A DNA stretch of 64,000 nt from Flavobacterium sp. (GTDB lineage: Bacteria; Bacteroidota; Bacteroidia; Flavobacteriales; Flavobacteriaceae). The position numbers were made by a program, and so were the translations under genes. Positions 10,193-19,464 of this stretch are shown piece after piece; the first letter of the stretch is position 1, and each line of letters begins with the position of its first letter. The DNA is taken from NCBI GenBank assembly GCA_025351785.1, contig JANXVF010000059.1:1-64000 (forward strand). The letters run 5' to 3'. The notes beneath the pieces are model-generated. The model was not told where the DNA came from. It did not search any database and was given only the letters and a program-made list of their open reading frames with translations.

Positions 10193-10759
10193 ATGAAATT
10201 ACTCAAAAATACAATATGGATTTTTATATTAATAATTATTTTGTCGAGTTGCAAGCAACAGCAACAAGCCAGAATGCCTATTTCACATTCATCAGGAATA
10301 TTTTTAAAACAATCTGCAGAGCGTAACAAAAAATTGATAAAAGGAGAAGAAAATCAAATTGATTCTATCATTAAAAACAATCCTAAACTTAACTACATTG
10401 CATCCAAAAAAGGATATTGGTATCATTATGAACTTAAAAATGATAAAGATACTTTATGTCCTAAAAAAGGTGATGTCGCATATTTTGATTATGAAATAAA
10501 AGATATAAAAGGTAATATCATTTATTCACAATTAGAATTAAAACCCCAAATTTATACTGTTGATAAACAAAATATTATGATGGGAATTAGAGATGGAATA
10601 AAATTGATGCACAAAAATGAAACAATTACCTTTTTATTTACATCACACATGGGATTTGGATATCATGGCGATAATAACCGAATTGGCACAAACGAGCCAC
10701 TCATTTGCACCATAACTTTAAACGATTTTAAACCTGAAAATAAAATAACTCCTCAATAA
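10193..10759 (+). CDS. gldI: Gliding motility-associated peptidyl-prolyl isomerase GldI (lipoprotein)
   Basis: Lipobox IILSSCKQ; FKBP-like domain with GIRDGIKLMHKNETITFLFTSHMGFGYHGD. Confidence 0.88.
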   Translation: MKLLKNTIWIFILIIILSSCKQQQQARMPISHSSGIFLKQSAERNKKLIKGEENQIDSIIKNNPKLNYIASKKGYWYHYELKNDKDTLCPKKGDVAYFDYEIKDIKGNIIYSQLELKPQIYTVDKQNIMMGIRDGIKLMHKNETITFLFTSHMGFGYHGDNNRIGTNEPLICTITLNDFKPENKITPQ

Positions 10760-10767
10760 GTATCATT

Positions 10768-11862
10768 ATGAAAAGATTAGTAACTTTATTATATATCCTA
10801 TTTATAGCTTTTTTTATTTCGTGCAAAGACAAGCATAGCAAACTTCCTGACGGATTGTATGCAGAAATAGAAACCTCTAAAGGTGCAATTTTAGTATCGT
10901 TAGAATATAAAAAAACACCAATTACCGTGGCAAATTTTGTCACTTTAGCCGAGGGAACAAACACTTTTGTATCTCAAGACTATAAAACAAAAAAATTGTA
11001 TGACGGCTTAAAATTCCATCGAGTTATTCCAAATTTTATGATTCAAGGTGGCGATCCTTTGGGAAACGGTTCTGGCGATGCTGGATATAAATTTAAAGAT
11101 GAAATTACAGATCTCAAGTTCAATAAAGGAGGTATTTTAGCAATGGCAAATTCTGGACCTGGAACAAACGGAAGCCAATTTTTTATTACGCATCTTGAAA
11201 CACCTTGGCTAAACGGGAAGCATACTATTTTTGGACATGTAGTCGAAAAAGGAATGGAAGTTGTAAATGCAGTAGCTCAAGATGATGCCATAAATTCTAT
11301 AAAAATTATTCGAAAAGGCGAAGACGCAAAAAAGTTTGATGCTTTAAAAGTTTTTTCGGATTATTTTTCTAAAGATGCCGAAAATCAAAAAAAACAGAAT
11401 GCTTTAGAGAGTTCAATAAAACTAAAAGCTACTACAGATAAACTTGCTTTTATTGCAAATCAAAAGGTACATGCCACAAAAACGGCAACTGGATTAGCTT
11501 ATACTATATTTGAAAAAGGAACTGGCAAAAAACCTGTTGTAGGAACAACAGTTTATATTCAATATTCGGGATATTTAGAAGATGGAACACTTTTTGATTC
11601 AAACAATACTGCGGTTGCAAAAGCTTTTGGAAAATATGACTCACAACGAGATGCACAAGGAGGTTATGCAAATATTCCGTTTCAAGTAGGTGCAAAGGAG
11701 GGAATGATTCCTGGTTTTATTCAGGGATTAGAAAAATTAAATTTGGGAGATAAAGCTATATTATTCATTCCATCAAATTTAGCTTATGGAGAAAATGGCG
11801 CCGGAAACGTGATTCCGCCTAACGCGAATATAATTTTTGAAGTACAAATGTTTGAAAAATAA
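10768..11862 (+). CDS. Peptidyl-prolyl isomerase lipoprotein, cyclophilin-FKBP fusion
   Basis: Lipobox FFISCKDK; cyclophilin FHRVIPNFMIQGGDPLGNGSG...GTNGSQFFIT; C-terminal FKBP GTTVYIQYSGYLEDGTLFDSN...GAGNVIPPNANIIFEVQM. Confidence 0.93.
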   Translation: MKRLVTLLYILFIAFFISCKDKHSKLPDGLYAEIETSKGAILVSLEYKKTPITVANFVTLAEGTNTFVSQDYKTKKLYDGLKFHRVIPNFMIQGGDPLGNGSGDAGYKFKDEITDLKFNKGGILAMANSGPGTNGSQFFITHLETPWLNGKHTIFGHVVEKGMEVVNAVAQDDAINSIKIIRKGEDAKKFDALKVFSDYFSKDAENQKKQNALESSIKLKATTDKLAFIANQKVHATKTATGLAYTIFEKGTGKKPVVGTTVYIQYSGYLEDGTLFDSNNTAVAKAFGKYDSQRDAQGGYANIPFQVGAKEGMIPGFIQGLEKLNLGDKAILFIPSNLAYGENGAGNVIPPNANIIFEVQMFEK

Positions 11863-11906
11863 TTGATTATCTCATATTAAAATAACAACTAATAAAATTA
11901 ATAACA

Positions 11907-13148
11907 ATGAAAATAATATTTAAAGTAGCTTTAATCTTTTTTCTTGGAATGACAATTTCAAACGCTCAATCTAAGAAAAAAATGATAACAGGAGGAATAA
12001 AAGCGCCAATGAAAACTCAGGTTTCAACACCAGCTCAAAGTGCAACCGATGGTATTTTTGCAGAAATAAACTCGACTAAAGGAGTTATGTTACTGAAATT
12101 AGAATACCAAAAAGCACCTGTAACCGTAGCAAATTTTATTGCATTAGCTGAAGGAACAAATACCGCAGTGGGAGAAAAATTTAAAGGAAAACACTTTTAT
12201 GATGGTTTAAAATTTCATAGAGTAATTAAAGATTTTATGATTCAAGGTGGAGACCCAGAAGGAAATGGGTCTAGTGGTCCAGGTTATGCTTTTAAAGACG
12301 AATTTGATTCATCATTAATTTTTGATAAAGGTGGTGTTTTAGCCATGGCAAATTCGGGTCCTAAAACTAATGGGTCACAGTTTTTTATCACTCACAAAGA
12401 AACACCCTGGTTAAATAATAAACATTCAATCTTTGGAAGTATTGTTTCTGGTATGGATGTAGTTAATAAAATAGAACAAAATGATGTTATAACAAAAATT
12501 GTTATCATCCGTAAAGGAGCTGATGCTAAAAAGTTTGATGCTGCTAAAGTTTTTTCAGATTATTTTGCAAATAAAGGAAATGATGATGCAAAACAAGCGG
12601 CAGTAGATGCTGAAAATAAAAGAAAATTAGTAGAAGCAGAAGCAGAAAAAAAGAAAGAATATACAGCAAAATATGGTTCTATTATGACTGCAAAAATGAA
12701 TTCATTAAGCAAAATAAAAGCAACTTCAACTAAAACAGAATCTGGGTTACAATACGCAATTACTCAAAAAGGAACTGGAAAGAAACCAGCTGACGGAACA
12801 AATATCTTAATTCATTATGCAGGATTTTTAGAAGATGGAAGTTTATTTGATAGTAGTTATGAAGAAATTAACAAACTGTATGGTAAGTATGACGAGAACA
12901 GAGCTAAAGCGAATGGGTATCAACCTTTTCCATTTGTTGCAGGAAAAAAAGATGGTTTAATTCCTGGATTTATTGAAGGTTTAAGTCAAATGTCAATAGG
13001 AGACAAAGCAACAGTTTTTATACCTTCAAAACTTGGATATGGCGAGCGTGGTGCTGGAACAGTAATCCCACCAAACTCGAATATTATTTTTGAAATAGAA
13101 ATGTTAGAAGCTCCTGCAAAAATTGAAACTACAGCAACACCTAAGTAA
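11907..13148 (+). CDS. Peptidyl-prolyl isomerase, cyclophilin-FKBP fusion (secreted paralogue)
   Basis: Signal peptide MKIIFKVALIFFLGMTISNAQ; same two-domain architecture as the preceding gene. Confidence 0.93.
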   Translation: MKIIFKVALIFFLGMTISNAQSKKKMITGGIKAPMKTQVSTPAQSATDGIFAEINSTKGVMLLKLEYQKAPVTVANFIALAEGTNTAVGEKFKGKHFYDGLKFHRVIKDFMIQGGDPEGNGSSGPGYAFKDEFDSSLIFDKGGVLAMANSGPKTNGSQFFITHKETPWLNNKHSIFGSIVSGMDVVNKIEQNDVITKIVIIRKGADAKKFDAAKVFSDYFANKGNDDAKQAAVDAENKRKLVEAEAEKKKEYTAKYGSIMTAKMNSLSKIKATSTKTESGLQYAITQKGTGKKPADGTNILIHYAGFLEDGSLFDSSYEEINKLYGKYDENRAKANGYQPFPFVAGKKDGLIPGFIEGLSQMSIGDKATVFIPSKLGYGERGAGTVIPPNSNIIFEIEMLEAPAKIETTATPK

Positions 13149-13164
13149 TAGTTTTAAAAAATTA

Positions 13165-13194
13165 AAAGCTCGAAAATTTATTTTTTCGAGCTTT
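13165..13194 (+). terminator. Intrinsic terminator after PPIase cluster
   Basis: AAAGCTCGAAAA-TTTATT-TTTTCGAGCTTT perfect stem just after the stop at 13148. Confidence 0.8.
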
Positions 13195-13314
13195 GTTTGT
13201 TTTTATAATTTTGAAATAAAACTTATTTTTAAAAAGCATTAAATAAATAACTACTTATAGAATATTAATAGTAAAGACCTAGTACTTTATATAAATAAAA
13301 TAGGATTATTAAAT

Positions 13315-13752
13315 TTAGCCTTTAAATTTCCAATCAAATTCGTCTTTGTCGTTTATTATTGCTCCAATTTCAACTCTAATAATAGTTCCAAATTCTACTT
13401 GCAACGTGAGCCAGTTACTTTCGTTAAAATAATTTTCAGTCGAATCAAAACTTTCTTGTTCCCACGTTTTAATTCCATCAAAAATTAATTTATTTTTTAC
13501 ATCCAAACCATCTTGACCAATAACATTTAGATCAAACAAAACTAAGTCTGGATTTGAAGATATCAAATATCCAAAACGAAATTGCTCATCCTCATAAAAG
13601 GTTAATCGCAATTTTAAATCGTTATATAAGAAAATAATATTTTTATCATCATCATTAAACTTCTTATCAGGATTTCCTAAAATCAAAATTACATCGCTTT
13701 GTTTCATTCCAAACTGCAATTTGTCAGTTCCTGTTTTTGGTATTACCAACAT
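13315..13752 (-). CDS. Hypothetical protein
   Basis: 145-aa ORF directly downstream of purM on the same strand; no family recognised. Confidence 0.65.
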   Translation of the reverse strand: MLVIPKTGTDKLQFGMKQSDVILILGNPDKKFNDDDKNIIFLYNDLKLRLTFYEDEQFRFGYLISSNPDLVLFDLNVIGQDGLDVKNKLIFDGIKTWEQESFDSTENYFNESNWLTLQVEFGTIIRVEIGAIINDKDEFDWKFKG

Positions 13753-13766
13753 CTTTTTTCTTTAAT

Positions 13767-14945
13767 TTAATATTCAAATGTTCCATACTCTGATAGTATA
13801 GTTAGTTTTTTTCCATCAAAAGGTTCAACTTTGCCTACAATTTGTGCATCAATATTAAACGACTTTGAAATTTCGATAATATCCTGAGCAATTTCCTTTG
13901 GAACGTACAATTCCATACGATGACCACAATTAAAAACTTGATACATCTCTTTCCAATCGGTTTTCGATTGTTCCTGAATCAATTTAAATAGTGGAGGCAC
14001 CGAAAATAGGTTGTCTTTTATTACATGAAGATTATCTATAAAATGTAAGATTTTAGTTTGTGCTCCACCGCTACAATGCACCATTCCGTGAATATCTTTT
14101 GGGGTATATTTTTCTAAAATTTGTTTAATGATAGGAGCATAAGTTCGAGTAGGCGAAAGCACTAATTTTCCTGCATTAATTGGAACATCATCTACAGGAT
14201 CGGTAAGATTTGCTGATCCCGAATATACTAAATTTGTCGGTACCGAAGCATCAAAACTTTCGGGATATTTAATAGCCAAAGCATTAGAAAACACGTCATG
14301 CCTGGCCGAAGTTAATCCGTTACTTCCCATGCCACCGTTGTATTCTTTTTCATAGTTAGATTTTCCAAAAGAAGCCAATCCAACAATAACATCACCAGCT
14401 TTTATATTAGCATTATCTATAACTTTAGAACGTTTCATTCTAGCAATAACAGTCGAATCTACAATAATTGTGCGAACTAAATCGCCAACATCTGCAGTTT
14501 CTCCTCCAGTAGAATGTATTGTTACCCCAAAAGTTTTTAACTCTTCAATTAAAGCTTCGGTGCCATTAATTATTTCTGAAATTACTTCGCCAGGAATCAA
14601 ATTTTTGTTTCTACCAATAGTAGATGAAAGCAAAATATTGTCAGTGGCTCCCACACAAAGCAAGTCGTCAATATTCATAATTAATGCATCTTGTGCAATA
14701 CCTTTCCAAACAGATATATCTCCTGTTTCTTTCCAATACAAATAAGCTAAAGACGATTTCGTTCCGGCGCCATCAGCATGCATTATCAAACAATAATCGG
14801 AATCTTGAGTCAAATAATCGGGGACAATTTTACAAAAAGACTTTGGAAACAATCCTTTGTCAATATTTTTTATAGCGTTATGAACATCCTCTTTTGAAGC
14901 GGAAACACCGCGAAGTGTGTATCGTTGACTGGTACCAGAATTCAT
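13767..14945 (-). CDS. purM: AIR synthase / phosphoribosylformylglycinamidine cyclo-ligase, Bacteroidetes type
   Basis: RYTLRGVSASKEDVHNAIKNIDKGLFPKSFCK...MHADGAGTKSSLAY...GMVHCSGGAQTKILHF. Start moved from 14981 to 14945 because a TATCTTTG -7 box lies between them. Confidence 0.92.
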   Translation of the reverse strand: MNSGTSQRYTLRGVSASKEDVHNAIKNIDKGLFPKSFCKIVPDYLTQDSDYCLIMHADGAGTKSSLAYLYWKETGDISVWKGIAQDALIMNIDDLLCVGATDNILLSSTIGRNKNLIPGEVISEIINGTEALIEELKTFGVTIHSTGGETADVGDLVRTIIVDSTVIARMKRSKVIDNANIKAGDVIVGLASFGKSNYEKEYNGGMGSNGLTSARHDVFSNALAIKYPESFDASVPTNLVYSGSANLTDPVDDVPINAGKLVLSPTRTYAPIIKQILEKYTPKDIHGMVHCSGGAQTKILHFIDNLHVIKDNLFSVPPLFKLIQEQSKTDWKEMYQVFNCGHRMELYVPKEIAQDIIEISKSFNIDAQIVGKVEPFDGKKLTILSEYGTFEY

Positions 14946-14968
14946 TTTATCAGTATTGTTGTGTTTCA

Positions 14969-14976
14969 CAAAGATA
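14969..14976 (-). promoter_or_regulatory. Bacteroidetes -7 box (TATCTTTG) for purM
   Basis: CAAAGATA on + strand matches TAnnTTTG exactly on the minus strand, about 24 nt before ATG at 14945. Confidence 0.55.
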
Positions 14977-15137
14977 GTCAAACTATTTGTATAGCTCTGT
15001 TCTGAAATTTATTTTTGGAGCAAAAGCATATTGTATCTTCTATAAATCAAACACTACTTTTTTATAAATACCAGCAAAAAAAGATTTCAATTTCTATATA
15101 ATCGAAGCATGCGAGTATAAAAATTAAAAAATAAATT

Positions 15138-15539
15138 TCAATTCAACTGTTCTTGAAATATTTTTATCAGATAGTTAGGCGAAATGGTTTTTGTTGGCGA
15201 ATCCTCGATTGCCTTTAAAACTCTTTTTATGGCAAAAGGACTTAAGTTCATTTTTAATCCAATTTCATGAATTTTTATTATTTCAGATTCATGCAAAATA
15301 CTATCACTGTGCATCAACAAAGCCAGTCTGTAAAATTGTAGAATTCTGTCAAAGTCGTTTTTTATAATTTTACAATCCATTTCTTGATGAAATAGTTCAT
15401 TAAATTCTTTTTTATCGATTCCAAGTTCAGTTGCAATCATAAGTAAAAATAAATATTCTTTTTTGTGAAGTTTACCATCAACAATTGCAAAAGCAATCAT
15501 ATTTAAAAGTAAACTCATTTTTTGTATTTTTGTTTCCAT
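15138..15539 (-). CDS. TerB-like (tellurite resistance TerB-fold) protein
   Basis: IAFAIVDGKLHKKEYLFLLMIATELGI...LHESEIIKIHEIGLKMNLSPFAIKRVL resembles TerB/DjlA-N helices with acidic residues. Confidence 0.6.
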   Translation of the reverse strand: METKIQKMSLLLNMIAFAIVDGKLHKKEYLFLLMIATELGIDKKEFNELFHQEMDCKIIKNDFDRILQFYRLALLMHSDSILHESEIIKIHEIGLKMNLSPFAIKRVLKAIEDSPTKTISPNYLIKIFQEQLN

Positions 15540-15594
15540 ATAATTTATTTTTAGCTAAAATACTATTTTTTTTAACATCTTAAAAAGCTACCAT

Positions 15595-16395
15595 TTGAAA
15601 GCATATTTCTTTATCTTTATTTTCATACTTTCTAGCAATTTATTTGCCCAGCAAAGTACAGCAGGCAAACAGGTTTCTACTTTCACTTTAGATAGTCCAC
15701 AACTAAAAACAACAAAGAAAATTTGGGTATATCTGCCTAAAAATTATGAATCATCGCGCAAAAAATATCCAGTTATTTATATGCACGACGCCCAAAATTT
15801 ATTTGATGCCAAAACTTCATATGTAGGTGAGTGGAATGTTGATGAAACCTTAGATAGTATTAATGCACAAGTTATTGTAATAGGCATTGAGCATGGAAAT
15901 GAAAAACGAATGGAAGAATTAACACCATTTAAAAACGAGAAATATGGAGGCGGAAATGCCGATAATTATTTAGAGTTTATTGTAAAAACTCTTAAACCGA
16001 ACATAGATAAAAATTACAGAACAAAATCTAATTTAAAAAATACCTGTATCATGGGAAGCTCCCTTGGTGGTTTGGTTTCTTTTTATGCCGCTATAAAATA
16101 TCCAGACGTTTTCGGTAAAGTGGGTTGTTTTTCTCCGTCATTTTGGTTTAACAGAAAGGAAATTTTTAGTTTAATAGAAAATGCAAAAAGTTTTAAAACC
16201 AAAGTTTACTTTTTATGTGGCGATAACGAAGGAGATGATGATATGGTAAAAGATATGAATGCTATGGAATATCAAGTAAATACCAAACGATGCAGTTGTA
16301 AAATGTTGAATAAAAAAATCATAGTAAAAGGGGGGAAACACAACGAAAAATTGTGGCGTGAAGGTTTTAAAAATGCTTATCTTTGGCTTTTTTAA
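15595..16395 (+). CDS. Secreted alpha/beta hydrolase (esterase family, Fes/IroE-like)
   Basis: Signal peptide; YPVIYMHDAQNLFD, CIMGSSLGGLVSFYAAIKYPDVF nucleophile elbow. TTG start. Confidence 0.88.
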   Translation: MKAYFFIFIFILSSNLFAQQSTAGKQVSTFTLDSPQLKTTKKIWVYLPKNYESSRKKYPVIYMHDAQNLFDAKTSYVGEWNVDETLDSINAQVIVIGIEHGNEKRMEELTPFKNEKYGGGNADNYLEFIVKTLKPNIDKNYRTKSNLKNTCIMGSSLGGLVSFYAAIKYPDVFGKVGCFSPSFWFNRKEIFSLIENAKSFKTKVYFLCGDNEGDDDMVKDMNAMEYQVNTKRCSCKMLNKKIIVKGGKHNEKLWREGFKNAYLWLF

Positions 16396-16434
16396 AATTA
16401 TACTTAAATACAGTATAATAAATAAGTTTGCAAT

Positions 16435-16896
16435 ATGAATAATAACGATATTTTCAAAAAGTTAAGAGTTGCTCTGCAGTTAAGGGATGATCAAATTATT
16501 GAGATTTTAGAATTAGTAGATTTCAGAATTTCTAAAGGTGAAATAGGCAATATTTTTAGAGCCGAAGATCATTCGGATTTTATGTTGTGTGGCGACCAAA
16601 TTTTAAGAAATTTTCTTAACGGATTAATAATCTATTTGCGCGGTACTAAAGAAAATCCGAAGAATGCACAAGAAGTTTTAAAGAAAAATAAACTTTCGTT
16701 ACAACCTAAAAAGGAATTTGTAAAGAAAGTACATTCAAATGAATTTAATGAAAATCGGGGCAATCAAACTCCTAAAGATTTATCTAATAAAAAAATAAAT
16801 TCTAATTTTAAATCAAAGCCAAAACCACGTCCTGAGAAAAAAATTGAAGTTGTAGAAAAGGTAAGATATAATAATGGAAAACCAAAAAAATCTTAA
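16435..16896 (+). CDS. DUF1456 family protein (YehS-like)
   Basis: MNNNDIFKKLRVALQLRDDQIIEILELVDFRISKGEIGNIFRAEDHSDFMLCGDQILRNFLNGLI. Confidence 0.9.
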   Translation: MNNNDIFKKLRVALQLRDDQIIEILELVDFRISKGEIGNIFRAEDHSDFMLCGDQILRNFLNGLIIYLRGTKENPKNAQEVLKKNKLSLQPKKEFVKKVHSNEFNENRGNQTPKDLSNKKINSNFKSKPKPRPEKKIEVVEKVRYNNGKPKKS

Positions 16897-16917
16897 AAAT
16901 TAACCTTAAGATTTTTA

Positions 16918-17517
16918 TTATTTCTTTTTTATTTCATTATACTTTAAAGTTTTAGGATCAAAAACTAGTTTCACTTCTTTAGTTTTACTTCTCTGAATTA
17001 ATGATCCATCTGGATTTAAAGTGAGTTCATAACCTTCTTTATGTAATCTTTCCTGTGTCTCACTTGCATTTTTAAGTCTATCTAAAAACACTTTTTCAGT
17101 TATTTTACTTGTCAATTGTGTGTTTACAAATAGTAGCGTTTTAGTTGCAATATCATATATCTGGCTAAAAATTGTTACAGATTCCTCATTTTTATTTTCT
17201 GTTTTGGTTACGATTTTTTCAGTCCAAGAGACTAAATAAAGTTTTGTTCCACTTGCAGTAAATGCAATTAATTTAGTTTCAGTAGGTATAAATTTTGAAT
17301 CAATATTTTTAATAACAATTGCATCATTCGATTTTCCAGAACCATTTATAGTTATCTGAAAATTTGTGTTTTTAATCTCTAGTTCAAGATTGTCCACTTT
17401 TGCTAAAGCTGTCGAAGATTTACTTATTTTTTCAGTTGATTTAGCAATTTTTTTCTTTTGTGCATAATTTGTGACACACAAAATCAATGTTAAAAATAAG
17501 ATTAGATTTTTTTTCAT
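16918..17517 (-). CDS. Hypothetical exported protein
   Basis: Signal peptide MKKNLILFLTLILCVTNYAQ; no recognised domain. Confidence 0.7.
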   Translation of the reverse strand: MKKNLILFLTLILCVTNYAQKKKIAKSTEKISKSSTALAKVDNLELEIKNTNFQITINGSGKSNDAIVIKNIDSKFIPTETKLIAFTASGTKLYLVSWTEKIVTKTENKNEESVTIFSQIYDIATKTLLFVNTQLTSKITEKVFLDRLKNASETQERLHKEGYELTLNPDGSLIQRSKTKEVKLVFDPKTLKYNEIKKK

Positions 17518-17587
17518 TTTAAATTTATTTATAGGTTTAATATTTAGATACTAAAGTAGTAATAAAAATCACAGTATAATGTTAAAA

Positions 17588-17618
17588 AAAAACCGTTTGC
17601 TTTTGGCAAACGGTTTTT
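17588..17618 (-). terminator. Intrinsic terminator after proteorhodopsin gene
   Basis: AAAAACCGTTTGC-TTTTG-GCAAACGGTTTTT, strong stem, T/A flanked. Confidence 0.88.
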
Positions 17619-17639
17619 AACCAATAAACTTAAAATAAA

Positions 17640-18365
17640 CTATTTATCAGTTGATTTAACAGCTAAACTATAAACTACTAAACCAAACCCGATTTTGTTG
17701 ATAGCATCTGCAATGTTGTAAGCTACATCTACACTACCTTTTCCTAAAACTGATGTGTACCATCCGTCAGTCCCTAACATATATCCTAAAGGATAAATTG
17801 CCCAACCAACTAATACAAACCAACATAATATTTTGTGAGCTGCTAAAACATCTCCACCAGCATTTTTTGCTAATTTTGAAGCACTTCCTAACCATATCTC
17901 ATATGCAATTGCAAAATAAGCAACTCCAGAGATGAAACCCCAAATTTGAGCTTGGTCTTTGAAAATTGTTTCTCCTAAATATCCTGTAACTAACATTACG
18001 ATAGAATAGAAGATCATTTTCCATAATAATCCTGTTTTTGCTCCTGCTACTTTCAAGATTAAATAAAACTCTACACACATCAATGGAACTGTAAGTACCC
18101 AGTCAACATATCTGAAGAATGTTGGCGACTCATGAAACTCTCCCCAGTATTCTTTCATGTAGAAATAATGCACTGCTGCAATAAAGGTAATCAATCCAGA
18201 GACTAAAACTGAAGTACGCCACTTTTTATCAAATTGATTTAATGATAAAAAGAAAAATGCAGATGCAGCCATCATAGCCATGCAACCTACAAAAAATGTA
18301 AATCCAGTGTAATCATCTGGTAACATTTTAGAAACTGAAGCAGAAATAAACATAAAATTTGTCAT
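17640..18365 (-). CDS. Proteorhodopsin, DTE-type (predicted light-driven proton pump)
   Basis: 241 aa, 7 TM; RYVDWVLTVPLMCVEFYLIL (helix C D-T-E triad), VHYFYMKEYW, helix G ADAINKIGFG retinal lysine. Confidence 0.96.
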   Translation of the reverse strand: MTNFMFISASVSKMLPDDYTGFTFFVGCMAMMAASAFFFLSLNQFDKKWRTSVLVSGLITFIAAVHYFYMKEYWGEFHESPTFFRYVDWVLTVPLMCVEFYLILKVAGAKTGLLWKMIFYSIVMLVTGYLGETIFKDQAQIWGFISGVAYFAIAYEIWLGSASKLAKNAGGDVLAAHKILCWFVLVGWAIYPLGYMLGTDGWYTSVLGKGSVDVAYNIADAINKIGFGLVVYSLAVKSTDK

Positions 18366-18421
18366 AATAAAATGAATTTGGTTAAATTATTTGTTTTACA
18401 CAATTGGTTAAATTGTTTAAG

Positions 18422-18429
18422 CAAATATA
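18422..18429 (-). promoter_or_regulatory. Bacteroidetes -7 box (TATATTTG) for proteorhodopsin
   Basis: Exact TAnnTTTG on the minus strand, about 56 nt upstream of the ATG. Confidence 0.45.
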
Positions 18430-18499
18430 AAGAACACTAAACAAAAATAAAAACTTTTGTTTACTTTTTTTTAACTATTTTTAAACAATAATTAAAATT

Positions 18500-19381
18500 A
18501 TGTTGAAAAACTCTAACTTATCAATAGTTGCAAGCTTTTTAGGGCTTTGGATAACCTCTTTTTTTGAAAATAAATTGCAAATTATATTTGGTTTTGTGCT
18601 TATTTTATCTTTTGGCATACTTCATGGCGCAAACGATTTAGTTCTTTTTATGAAAATTAACGATTCAAATAGGTCAACTTCATTTATTAAGTTAATTTCT
18701 TCCTATATATCTGTAGTTTTATTTTCGGCATTTTTATTTTTAATAATCCCTTGGCTTGCACTTTTATTATTTATACTTATAAGTGGTTACCATTTTGGAG
18801 AACAACACTGGCAGGAACTTGATGTTAATAATTCTAAATGGTTAAAATCTATTTTTCAATTTAACTATGGTATTTTTATTCTGTTGCTTTTATTTGAATT
18901 TCACATCAAAGAAGTTGATAAAATAATTTTTTCTATAATCGATATTGATGTAGCTTTTATTAATATTAAAAACTTAGCATTAATTTCTGGAATTTCACTA
19001 ATTTTTTTCTTCCTATATTTTTATTACAAATCAGAAAAATTTAGAATTAATATAATTGAGGAGTTATTTTACCTATTGGTATTTTTGATTTTGTTTAAAG
19101 TTGGGAGTTTAATTTGGGGATTTGCGCTATATTTCATTTTTTGGCACAGTATTCCTTCTCTACGTGATCAAATTCGTTTTTTGTATGGTACTTATTCTTT
19201 CGATAATTTTAAATTATATTTTAAATCTGCTTTTGCATATTGGATAATTTCACTTTTGGGAATCACTATTTTATATTTATTTTTTAAAGATTATAAACTT
19301 TTTGATGCTATATTCTTTTCTTTTTTGGCATCAATAACATTCCCTCATGCATGGGTTATTTTAAAAATGTTTAAGAAATAA
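18500..19381 (+). CDS. blh: Brp/Blh family beta-carotene 15,15'-dioxygenase (retinal synthesis)
   Basis: Multi-TM; GILHGANDLVL, SGYHFGEQHWQ, FIFWHSIPSLRDQI and FPHAWVIL histidine motifs typical of Blh. Confidence 0.92.
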   Translation: MLKNSNLSIVASFLGLWITSFFENKLQIIFGFVLILSFGILHGANDLVLFMKINDSNRSTSFIKLISSYISVVLFSAFLFLIIPWLALLLFILISGYHFGEQHWQELDVNNSKWLKSIFQFNYGIFILLLLFEFHIKEVDKIIFSIIDIDVAFINIKNLALISGISLIFFFLYFYYKSEKFRINIIEELFYLLVFLILFKVGSLIWGFALYFIFWHSIPSLRDQIRFLYGTYSFDNFKLYFKSAFAYWIISLLGITILYLFFKDYKLFDAIFFSFLASITFPHAWVILKMFKK

Positions 19382-19388
19382 ACAAAAA

Positions 19389-19416
19389 AAAGCCGAGTTA
19401 TTGCTAACTCGACTTT
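19389..19416. terminator. Bidirectional terminator between convergent blh and dnaK
   Basis: AAAGCCGAGTTA-TTGC-TAACTCGACTTT (one mismatch) flanked by A-run and T-run. Confidence 0.8.
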
Positions 19417-19464
19417 TTAAAATTAATTTAATCCAAAAGAACTAAAAGAAAAGTTTAAATTTTA

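Noticed and set aside
15138-15539. TerB-like gene as part of a tellurite-resistance/phage-defence ter cluster
   Set aside because: No terC/D/Z or other defence genes nearby; it is isolated among housekeeping genes.
19141-19160. TTGGCAC in blh and similar TGGCAC strings (about 10684, 24557, 25226) as additional sigma-54 promoters
   Set aside because: No TTGC element at the required spacing in a promoter-compatible orientation; most are inside coding sequence.
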